Positions 1-4,746 of a stretch of 5,163 nucleotides of DNA are shown here, in pieces. The number at the start of each line of letters is the position of its first letter. Within the stretch, counting starts at the first letter, position 1. The stretch comes from Bacillota bacterium. GTDB taxonomy: Bacteria; Bacillota; Clostridia; Clostridiales; Clostridiaceae. The stretch lies in the NCBI GenBank assembly GCA_023451395.1, contig JAEXZL010000058.1:1-5163 (forward strand), in the 5' to 3' direction. The notes under the pieces were generated by a model. The model ran no database searches. It was not told where the DNA came from and saw only the letters and a list, made by a program, of their open reading frames with translations. Made by a program: the position numbers and the translations under genes.

Positions 1-122
1 CAGCCTGCTAACCATGTGCAAAAATAATTGTAACTAAACATATCTATACATCTATGCTACTATTCTTCAATTTCTATGCTTATTCCATTAATCCAGATGG
101 AGAATACACAAAAAAATTTACA

Positions 123-932
123 CTACCGATTAAGGGTTTCATTTTTTGTTTTTCCATCAATTACAGCTTGTGTCATTAGTATAAGATTTTTTGCACCGTC
201 TTTTGAGAAGCCTGCTTCCATTAATGTACTTTCCCATTTTTCAGGTAACACTTGCTGTACTGCAACCTCTCTACCTAGTACATCTCCAAATATTTTGGCT
301 ATATCTAAAGAACTATAAAGCTTTGGGCCAGCTATCTCATAAATTCGTTCTTGCCTTCTATTACAAATCATTACTTCTGACAAAAATTCAGCAACATCTG
401 GCGGAGCAATCATAGATACCTGCATTTCAGGGGGAAAAAAGGTTGGTAGAATTCCATAGTTCTTAACTAAATCCAAATAGCCAAGCCAATTGCTGAAATA
501 ATAAGCTGGCCTAACATAAATTTGTTCAATGTTAGTGTGGGAGAATGCATGTTCCAACATATATGAAGCCTCTAAATTACCTGTTCCTGATTCATTTTGT
601 GCTCCACCAGATGATAGTCCCACAATTTTGCTAGCCCCAGATGATAAAATAGCCTCTCTATAATTGTTTAAGAGCATTTTAGTTTCCTTTAAAAAATTAT
701 CGCATCTAGGATTTTCAGGTGTTAATAAAAAAATTGACCTTCCTCCGTAAAAGGCTTTTTTTAAGGATTCTAGCTCTGAATAATCTGCAATAATAACCTC
801 AACACCTTTATTTTTTAGTTCCTGTGCTTTCAAATTATTACGGATAACTACTCTTACTGGTTGGCCTTTATTTAAAAGATTATCAACCAGCATTGAACCT
901 ATCTGTCCTGTTGCACCTAATACAATATTCAT
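123..932 (-). CDS. NmrA-like NAD(P)-binding oxidoreductase/sensor family protein
   Basis: The 269-residue protein opens directly with a Rossmann fold. Its glycine motif GATGQIG is at residues 6-12, and Arg31 after the second strand is well placed to hold the NADP phosphate. Later landmarks are FLLTPENP (about 68-75), a GLSSGGA strand-turn (about 104-110) and VRPAYYFSNWL (about 140-150). These match the NmrA/atypical short-chain dehydrogenase family, which includes NAD(P)H:quinone reductase-like proteins. The YxxxK catalytic pair of classical SDRs is not evident, so it could be a reductase or a redox-sensing binder; the substrate is unknown. There is no signal peptide, so it is cytoplasmic. 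The ATG has the SD AAAGGAG about 11 bases upstream. The length is normal for the family. It is divergent from a WYL regulator, which plausibly controls it. Confidence 0.9.
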   Translation of the reverse strand: MNIVLGATGQIGSMLVDNLLNKGQPVRVVIRNNLKAQELKNKGVEVIIADYSELESLKKAFYGGRSIFLLTPENPRCDNFLKETKMLLNNYREAILSSGASKIVGLSSGGAQNESGTGNLEASYMLEHAFSHTNIEQIYVRPAYYFSNWLGYLDLVKNYGILPTFFPPEMQVSMIAPPDVAEFLSEVMICNRRQERIYEIAGPKLYSSLDIAKIFGDVLGREVAVQQVLPEKWESTLMEAGFSKDGAKNLILMTQAVIDGKTKNETLNR

Positions 933-1004
933 ATTATTTTCTTCTCCTTTACTAGCTATTTAAAATTCATATTAAGCTTTTCTTCTTGGATATAGTTGAA
1001 TTCT

Positions 1005-1033
1005 ATCATATAACCTTGACAACAGTATGTCAT
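1005..1033 (-). promoter_or_regulatory. Promoter of the NmrA-like gene
   Basis: Reading the minus strand, ATGACA (1033-1028) is followed after exactly 17 bases by TATGAT (1010-1005). Each box differs from the sigma-A consensus by one base. Transcription would start near 998, giving a leader of about 65 bases before the ATG at 932. The -35 box coincides with one arm of the inverted repeat shared with the opposite promoter. Confidence 0.7.
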
Positions 1034-1044
1034 AGTTATATTAT
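1016..1044 (+). promoter_or_regulatory. Promoter of the WYL regulator gene
   Basis: A perfect -35, TTGACA (1016-1021), is followed by a 17-base spacer and TATTAT (1039-1044), one base off the -10 consensus. The start of transcription would be near 1051, leaving only a very short leader before the SD at 1058-1063. This is the best sigma-A promoter in the window. It overlaps the divergent promoter of the neighbouring gene. Confidence 0.8.
1017..1032. promoter_or_regulatory. Candidate operator: TGACA-N6-TGTCA inverted repeat
   Basis: Perfect 5-bp arms (1017-1021 and 1028-1032) lie either side of six bases. Each arm forms most of the -35 box of one of the two divergent promoters, so a dimeric protein bound here would block both. 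The adjacent WYL regulator is the natural candidate. The symmetry may be only a by-product of two facing -35 boxes, which is why confidence is moderate. Confidence 0.45.
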
Positions 1045-1072
1045 GAGATAAATTTGTAAAGGAATGATGAGA

Positions 1073-2005
1073 TTGAAGATAGACAGGCTGATATCCATTA
1101 TTATGATATTGCTTCAACGTAAAAAAATTAGTGCTACTAAGCTTGCTGAGATGTTTGAAGTAAGTGCCAGAACTATATATAGAGACATAGAAACAATAAA
1201 CACAGCTGGTATACCAATAATTACTTATCCTGGGGTTAATGGTGGTATTGGCATTATGGAGGAATATAAGATTGACAAGAAGCTATTTACCACTTCAGAT
1301 ATCTCTGCACTTTTAATGAGCCTAGGAAGTATTTCAAGGGCAATAACAAATGACGAAATTATTAGTACCATTGCAAAGGTAAAAGGCTTAGTTCCAGATG
1401 AACAAATTAGGGACATTGAATTAAAATCAAACCAAATTACTATAGATATTACACCATGGATTGGAAATAAGAAGCTGCAGCCTAAACTTGAAAAAATTAA
1501 AAAGGCACTGGATGAGAAAAAAATTCTATCCTTTGAATATTCAAATAGTGATGGTAAAAAAAGCAACAGGAAAATTGAGCCTTACCGATTAGTTTTGAAG
1601 GAATCAAATTGGTATTTATATGGCTACTGCACTTTTAGACAGGAATTCCGTATTTTTAAGCTATCTCATATTTCATGCTTAGAAGTTCGAAATGAAAATT
1701 TTATTCCAAGGGATTTCAATACTAAACTACTGGATGGCTGGGATAATTTAGAGAAAAAAATTAGTATAATAAAGCTATTAGTGAGTGAATCCCTAAGAGA
1801 TAGAATATCAGATTACTGCGGAGAAGATAGTATTAACCCTTATGGGGAAAATAAGTTAATCGTAAACTTTCCATTTGAAGAAAATGAATTTGGATATAAT
1901 CTGTTGATTAGTTTTGGAGACAAATGTGAATGTCTGGAGCCTGTACATGTAAGAGAGGAGATAATTCGTAGAGCTGAAAATCTGTTAAAAGTTTATAATT
2001 GTTGA
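1073..2005 (+). CDS. WYL-domain transcriptional regulator (YafY/DeoR-type HTH)
   Basis: A cytoplasmic DNA-binding regulator with a C-terminal ligand-sensing WYL domain. Numbering is from the TTG start. Residues 1-55 form a winged helix-turn-helix: the opening KIDRLISIIMILLQRKKISA is typical, and the recognition helix is around SARTIYRDIETI. A linker follows to about 135, and the WYL domain is at about 140-215, with the namesake W180-Y181-L182 inside NWYLYG and basic/aromatic residues in FRQEFRIFKLSHI. The WCX-type C-terminal extension ends the protein. The SD AAAGGA (1058-1063) directly touches the ATGs at 1064 and 1067 but sits 9 bases before the TTG at 1073. That TTG also gives the family-typical N-terminus, so I chose it; an ATG at 1064 would add three residues. 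Probable target: its own promoter and the divergent NmrA-like gene. The effector is unknown. Confidence 0.93.
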   Translation: MKIDRLISIIMILLQRKKISATKLAEMFEVSARTIYRDIETINTAGIPIITYPGVNGGIGIMEEYKIDKKLFTTSDISALLMSLGSISRAITNDEIISTIAKVKGLVPDEQIRDIELKSNQITIDITPWIGNKKLQPKLEKIKKALDEKKILSFEYSNSDGKKSNRKIEPYRLVLKESNWYLYGYCTFRQEFRIFKLSHISCLEVRNENFIPRDFNTKLLDGWDNLEKKISIIKLLVSESLRDRISDYCGEDSINPYGENKLIVNFPFEENEFGYNLLISFGDKCECLEPVHVREEIIRRAENLLKVYNC

Positions 2006-2027
2006 AAACTTATTCAAAAACTATAAT
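1999..2027 (+). promoter_or_regulatory. Candidate promoter of the RCC1-repeat gene
   Basis: A perfect TATAAT (2022-2027) follows a poor -35, TTGTTG (1999-2004), at 17 bases. Transcription would start near 2034, just after the WYL stop codon and about 17 bases before a strong SD at 2051-2060. The tight geometry supports a gene start near 2065-2068, not at the TTG codons at 1999/2002, which lie upstream of the predicted transcript. Confidence 0.5.
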
Positions 2028-2949
2028 ATCCTACAGCTTACTTTCCAATAAAAGGGGTGAGAGAATTATTAATAAATTATTTGCTAATCTTGGTAAAGCT
2101 CACACCATAACAGCAGGTCGTCGTCATACTATCGGTCTTAAATCTGACGGAACAGTGGTTGCTGTTGGTGATAATAAATATAGACAATGTGATGTAAGTG
2201 ATTGGTATGATATTGTAGATGTGGCAGCAGCTAATGTTCATATGGCAACGAACACCGGTAATTCTCATTCAATAGGACTTAAATCCAATGGTACTGTGGT
2301 GAGTGCAGGGTGGAATAACCATGGCCAACGTAATGTAGGTGAATGGAGCGACATTGTAGCCGTTGCTACTGGTTGGTGTCGTACTATTGGTCTTAAAATA
2401 AATGGTACAGTGGTTGCTATAGGCAGAAATAATGAAGGCGAATGTAATGTAAGCAGCTGGAGCAATATTGTGGCGATTTCTGCCGGTGACTGGCATACTA
2501 TCGGTCTTAAATCTGACGGTAGGGTGATGGCTGTAGGTAATAATCGGTATAGCCAATGCGATATAAGTGGATGGGCCGATATTGTGTCAATTGCGGGAGG
2601 CTATCTTCATACCATAGGTCTTAAATCTGATGGTACAGTGACAGCTGTAGGCAATAATCGTCATGGTCAATGTGATGTAGGTAGTTGGAGTGATATTGTG
2701 GCAGTTGCAGTAGGCAGTAGCCATACCATAGGCCTTAAATCCGATGGAAGGGTGGTTGCTGTAGGTTGGAATGATTATGGTCAATGTGATGTAAGTGGCT
2801 GGAGAGATATTGTGGCAATTGCTGCTGGTAGTAGTCATACCCTAGGTCTTAAATCAGACGGAAGGGTAGTTGCTATTGGGGATAATGAATATGGTCAATG
2901 CCAAGTAAGCGACTGGTGTGACCTTCAACTTCCTCTATTTAGTTATTAA
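1999..2949 (+). CDS. RCC1-repeat (Alpha-tubulin suppressor-like) beta-propeller protein
   Basis: From 2125 to the stop, the protein is seven repeats with a consensus like HTIGLKSDGTVVAVGxN followed by YGQCDVSGWxDIVAVAAG. This is the bacterial RCC1/regulator-of-chromosome-condensation repeat. Seven repeats predict one closed seven-bladed propeller; the short AHTITAG stretch before repeat 1 could supply the strand that closes the ring. Such propellers usually bind proteins or surfaces, and no catalytic motif is seen. There is no signal peptide, membrane segment or wall anchor, so it is predicted cytoplasmic. The coordinates run from the outermost usual start (TTG 1999, overlapping the WYL gene by 7 bases), which has no SD. 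The strong SD AAAGGGGTGA (2051-2060) instead points to ATT at 2065 or 2068, giving 294 or 293 residues. Repeat 1 carries a nine-residue insertion. Specific function unknown. Confidence 0.85.
   Translation: MLKTYSKTIISYSLLSNKRGERIINKLFANLGKAHTITAGRRHTIGLKSDGTVVAVGDNKYRQCDVSDWYDIVDVAAANVHMATNTGNSHSIGLKSNGTVVSAGWNNHGQRNVGEWSDIVAVATGWCRTIGLKINGTVVAIGRNNEGECNVSSWSNIVAISAGDWHTIGLKSDGRVMAVGNNRYSQCDISGWADIVSIAGGYLHTIGLKSDGTVTAVGNNRHGQCDVGSWSDIVAVAVGSSHTIGLKSDGRVVAVGWNDYGQCDVSGWRDIVAIAAGSSHTLGLKSDGRVVAIGDNEYGQCQVSDWCDLQLPLFSY
2125..2946 (+). repeat. Seven tandem 114-bp coding repeats (RCC1 blades)
   Basis: Repeats begin at the His (or Arg) codon at 2125, 2266, 2380, 2494, 2608, 2722 and 2836. Repeats 2-6 are exactly 114 bp, repeat 1 is 141 bp, and repeat 7 is 111 bp before the stop. 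Conservation extends to the DNA: stretches such as CATACCATAGG and CTTAAATCTGA recur with few changes, including silent positions. This suggests fairly recent expansion or gene conversion between units. Confidence 0.9.
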
Positions 2950-2976
2950 TATAAAAAACCACACATTATATTATGG

Positions 2977-3033
2977 ATATGCTTAGTAGCACTACAAACT
3001 TCAATTTGTAAAGTTACTAAGCATATTTTATAT
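2977..3033 (+). terminator. Hairpin terminator after the RCC1-repeat gene
   Basis: The arm ATATGCTTAGTAGC (2977-2990) pairs with GTTACTAAGCATAT (3013-3026), 13 of 14 positions. The loop contains a smaller ACAAA/TTTGT pairing. A weak U-rich tail (TTTATATT) follows. It lies 28 bases after the RCC1 stop codon. The tail is imperfect, so termination may be partial, which would fit a second hairpin following. Confidence 0.65.
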
Positions 3034-3045
3034 TCCGAATTCCAT

Positions 3046-3080
3046 AAAAAAAGCTTAAGGAATAACTTAAGCTTTTCTTT
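3046..3080. terminator. Second, possibly bidirectional, hairpin terminator
   Basis: A perfect 11-bp stem joins AAAAGCTTAAG (3049-3059) to CTTAAGCTTTT (3066-3076) with the 6-base loop GAATAA, followed by TTTTCTTT. The A-run on the left makes it terminator-like on the minus strand too. Its right arm runs into the conserved promoter element that starts about 3064, so the next gene's transcription is insulated from the RCC1 gene. Confidence 0.75.
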
Positions 3081-3127
3081 AGACTTTTTTTATTGCTTCT
3101 TTAATCCTATGTATCATAATGATGACA
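3064..3127 (+). promoter_or_regulatory. Promoter and regulatory element of the YiiX-like gene (copy 1 of a duplicated element)
   Basis: TTGCTT (3093-3098), a 16-base spacer and CATAAT (3115-3120) form a weak -35 with a good -10, as expected of an activated promoter. TTCTT occurs at 3075 and again 22 bases later at 3097. Positions 3074-3120 match 4669-4715, upstream of the ABC transporter gene, at 38 of 47 bases with no gaps, and weaker similarity continues on both sides. The neighbouring OmpR-family regulator, whose family commonly binds direct repeats spaced by whole helical turns, is the likely controller (inference). Confidence 0.7.
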
Positions 3128-3155
3128 TCAATTAAATTCAATGAGGTAATTTTTT

Positions 3156-3791
3156 ATGGAAAAATATTATTTGTATATAGTTCTTACAAGAACAAATACT
3201 GTGATGTCTAATATGATCCGCATTTTTAAAAATGATGAGTATACTCATGCGGCTATATCTTTAGATAAAGAACTTAATCATATGTACAGTTTTGGAAGAA
3301 GGAATACATACAATCCCTTTATCGGGAGGTTTAGAAAAGAGGAGATTAACGAAGGTGTATACAAGCTCTGTAATATCTTACCAGGAGCAATAATTGAGGT
3401 TGAGGTCTCCAAGGAGCAGTATGAAAAGGCAAAAGTAACATTAGCACATTTCATTTCTAATAGCCATCTTTATAAATATAACTATAAAGGGCTTATGCAT
3501 AGCTTGTTAAACAAGCCAGTATGTAGCAATTATAGATTTTTGTGTTCAGAATTTGTATATCACATCCTAAAGGAAAGTGGTATTGCAGATCTAAAGATAT
3601 CAAGAAATCTGGTTAGACCTCAAAGCTTGCTGAAGATAGAAGGTAGAATCATTTATAAAGGTAATCTCAAAGAAATAAAATTACCACAGAATAATTCATA
3701 TACAAAAGAAATAAGAAGAAGGAGTTTTATGGAAAAGTCGATCAGTATTTTCCATGAGGAAACTTATTCCATACAAGAAAAGGCAAATTGA
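3156..3791 (+). CDS. YiiX/YebB-like permuted NlpC/P60 (papain-fold) cysteine hydrolase family protein
   Basis: A 211-residue protein with the layout of circularly permuted NlpC/P60 proteins (DUF830/YiiX type). A histidine comes early, His31 in EYTHAAISL, then YSFGR and the cysteine Cys130 in FLCSEFVYHIL. In ordinary NlpC/P60 enzymes the order is Cys then His. Family members are amidase, peptidase or acyl hydrolase-like; the substrate here is unknown. The N-terminus (MEKYYLYIVLTRTNTVMS) is a fold strand with no signal peptide or membrane helix, so it is predicted to act in the cytoplasm. The ATG has the SD GAGGT (3143-3147) at 8 bases. It stands alone between terminators and the response-regulator gene, and shares its promoter sequence with the downstream ABC transporter gene. 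The last 40 residues are basic and polar, less family-like, and contain an in-frame SD and ATG (3717-3731). Confidence 0.8.
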   Translation: MEKYYLYIVLTRTNTVMSNMIRIFKNDEYTHAAISLDKELNHMYSFGRRNTYNPFIGRFRKEEINEGVYKLCNILPGAIIEVEVSKEQYEKAKVTLAHFISNSHLYKYNYKGLMHSLLNKPVCSNYRFLCSEFVYHILKESGIADLKISRNLVRPQSLLKIEGRIIYKGNLKEIKLPQNNSYTKEIRRRSFMEKSISIFHEETYSIQEKAN

Positions 3792-3936
3792 TTATATATT
3801 ACTATTTTTCTTCTGTTTAGTGGATAATGCTATCGGTTTCGTAGCAGAACTTAATAGGATAAGTTTAAGAAGTTATGCTATAATACTGCTTACAAAGTTC
3901 TGGGAAATACTGGCTAATGTTGTTAAAGCAGCTTAA
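3754..3936 (+). CDS. Doubtful small ORF (60 codons), possible remnant or frameshifted tail
   Basis: This frame is open from 3715 to the stop at 3934-3936, with an ATG at 3754 inside the end of the YiiX-like gene. The peptide has a basic start, one hydrophobic stretch (IDYILLFFFCLVDNAIGFVA, about residues 12-31) and an amphipathic end. There is no SD before the ATG. A good SD, AGAAGGAG (3717-3724), lies farther upstream but serves an ATG at 3729 in the other frame. Loss of one A from the AAAA run at 3778-3781 would join that ATG to this frame, giving a small single-span membrane protein of about 69 residues. It could equally be non-coding leader of the next gene. I do not recognise it. Confidence 0.2.
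   Translation: MRKLIPYKKRQIDYILLFFFCLVDNAIGFVAELNRISLRSYAIILLTKFWEILANVVKAA
3876..3884 (+). promoter_or_regulatory. Candidate extended -10 promoter of the response-regulator gene
   Basis: TGCTATAAT is a perfect extended -10 (TGn plus TATAAT at 3879-3884). No good -35 lies 17 bases upstream (AGGATA), which extended -10 promoters tolerate. Transcription would begin near 3891, about 75 bases before the regulator's ATG. If real, it runs through the doubtful 60-codon ORF and argues against that ORF. Confidence 0.45.
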
Positions 3937-3966
3937 TATATTAATTTAGGCAGGTGTTAAGAGCAA

Positions 3967-4659
3967 ATGAATAATAGAATTTCAATATTGGTTATAGAAG
4001 ATGATAGTGACATAAGTAATATGATTTGTGATTTACTAGAACAGAATGGATACAACACAAAATCGGCACATTCAGGTACTGAAGCTTTAATAGTTTTTGA
4101 TAAAAAAATAGATTTGGTGCTTCTTGACCTTATGCTCCCAGGACTTAAGGGAGAAATGGTATTGCAAGAGATCAGAAAACACAGCAATATTCCAGTTATA
4201 TGTCTTTCAGCAAAGAGTGATAAGGCCTCAACAATCAACCTCCTAAAGTCCGGTGCTGACGATTATATAGTAAAGCCCTTTAATAATGATGAGCTCCTTG
4301 CAAGAATTGAAGCACAGCTTAGAAGGTATAATCCAGCTTCAAGCCTTCCCAGTGAAAATAATAAATTATCTTACAAGGATATATCAATAGATAAAGAAAC
4401 CTATTCAGTGCAGGTTGGTGATACCACTGTAAGCCTTACTAAGCGGGAATTTTTAATACTGGAACTATTGATGAAGTATCCTAAAAAGGTATTTACCAAA
4501 TCAAATCTTTACGAGCATGTATGGAATGATGAGTTTTTTGGAGATGAGAATACTATAAACGTTCACATTAGTAATATTCGCTCAAAGCTTGCAAAGGAAA
4601 ATCCATCGGAGGAATATATACAGACCGTATGGGGTATAGGCTTTAAGATGAGTGAATAA
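3967..4659 (+). CDS. OmpR/PhoB-family two-component response regulator
   Basis: A 230-residue regulator of normal length. The receiver domain covers about 5-118: the acidic pocket is Glu11-Asp12-Asp13, the phosphoacceptor is Asp54 in LLDLMLPG, Ser81 sits at the switch Thr/Ser site, and Lys103-Pro104 in DDYIVKPF completes the active site. A linker follows, then the winged-helix DNA-binding domain at about 132-229, with LTKREFLILELL, the recognition region NTINVHISNIRSKL, and the closing hairpin TVWGIGFKM. The ATG has an SD-like AGGTG (3952-3956) at 10 bases. No histidine kinase is adjacent; the next gene is an ABC ATPase. This layout resembles peptide-antibiotic sensing and resistance loci in Firmicutes, where the kinase may lie beyond the transporter. 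No terminator separates it from the ABC gene, so read-through is possible. Likely targets: the two matching promoter elements at 3064-3127 and 4659-4722. Confidence 0.95.
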   Translation: MNNRISILVIEDDSDISNMICDLLEQNGYNTKSAHSGTEALIVFDKKIDLVLLDLMLPGLKGEMVLQEIRKHSNIPVICLSAKSDKASTINLLKSGADDYIVKPFNNDELLARIEAQLRRYNPASSLPSENNKLSYKDISIDKETYSVQVGDTTVSLTKREFLILELLMKYPKKVFTKSNLYEHVWNDEFFGDENTINVHISNIRSKLAKENPSEEYIQTVWGIGFKMSE

Positions 4660-4722
4660 ACTTTAGACATTCTTAATACTTATTTTATTGATTCTTAAAT
4701 CCTGTGACTCATAATAAGCACA
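4659..4722 (+). promoter_or_regulatory. Promoter and regulatory element of the ABC transporter gene (copy 2 of the duplicated element)
   Basis: TTGATT (4688-4693), a 16-base spacer and CATAAT (4710-4715) have the same geometry as copy 1. ATTCTTAA is repeated exactly at 4669-4676 and 4691-4698, a 22-bp period or about two helical turns. The second copy overlaps the end of the -35 box. The element begins right at the response-regulator stop codon, so the transporter gene has its own promoter despite the short gap. Confidence 0.7.
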
Positions 4723-4746
4723 TAAGCTAATGAGGGGAGTGCTACG

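Noticed and set aside
1..27. Possible C-terminus of an upstream plus-strand gene (frame 1 ends in TAA at 25-27) or a minus-strand start at 15
   Set aside because: Eight codons cannot be assigned to a gene, and the minus-strand ATG has no SD. The rest of 28-122 shows no hairpin, promoter or ORF I can support.
76..415. Plus-strand ORFs at 76-318 and 191-415
   Set aside because: They overlap the NmrA-like gene on the other strand, and their peptides show no family features.
1225..1566. 113-codon minus-strand ORF
   Set aside because: It lies wholly inside the well-supported WYL regulator gene, with no SD and no recognisable domain.
2077..2838. Four minus-strand ORFs (2077-2268, 2265-2465, 2269-2556, 2587-2838)
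   Set aside because: They are antisense shadows of the RCC1 repeats. Repeat periodicity keeps the opposite frames open, and their peptides simply repeat low-complexity Thr/Ile/Tyr patterns with no SD.
2125..2946. CRISPR array or non-coding tandem repeat
   Set aside because: Units are 114 bp, contiguous, in frame and encode RCC1 blades, with no spacer and repeat alternation.
3957..4238. 93-codon minus-strand ORF
   Set aside because: It is a shadow of the response regulator's receiver domain, whose motifs are unambiguous on the plus strand.
4677..4718. CTTATT/AATAAG inverted repeat across the ABC promoter
   Set aside because: The arms are only 6 bp around a 28-base loop in AT-rich DNA, and copy 1 of the element does not preserve it.
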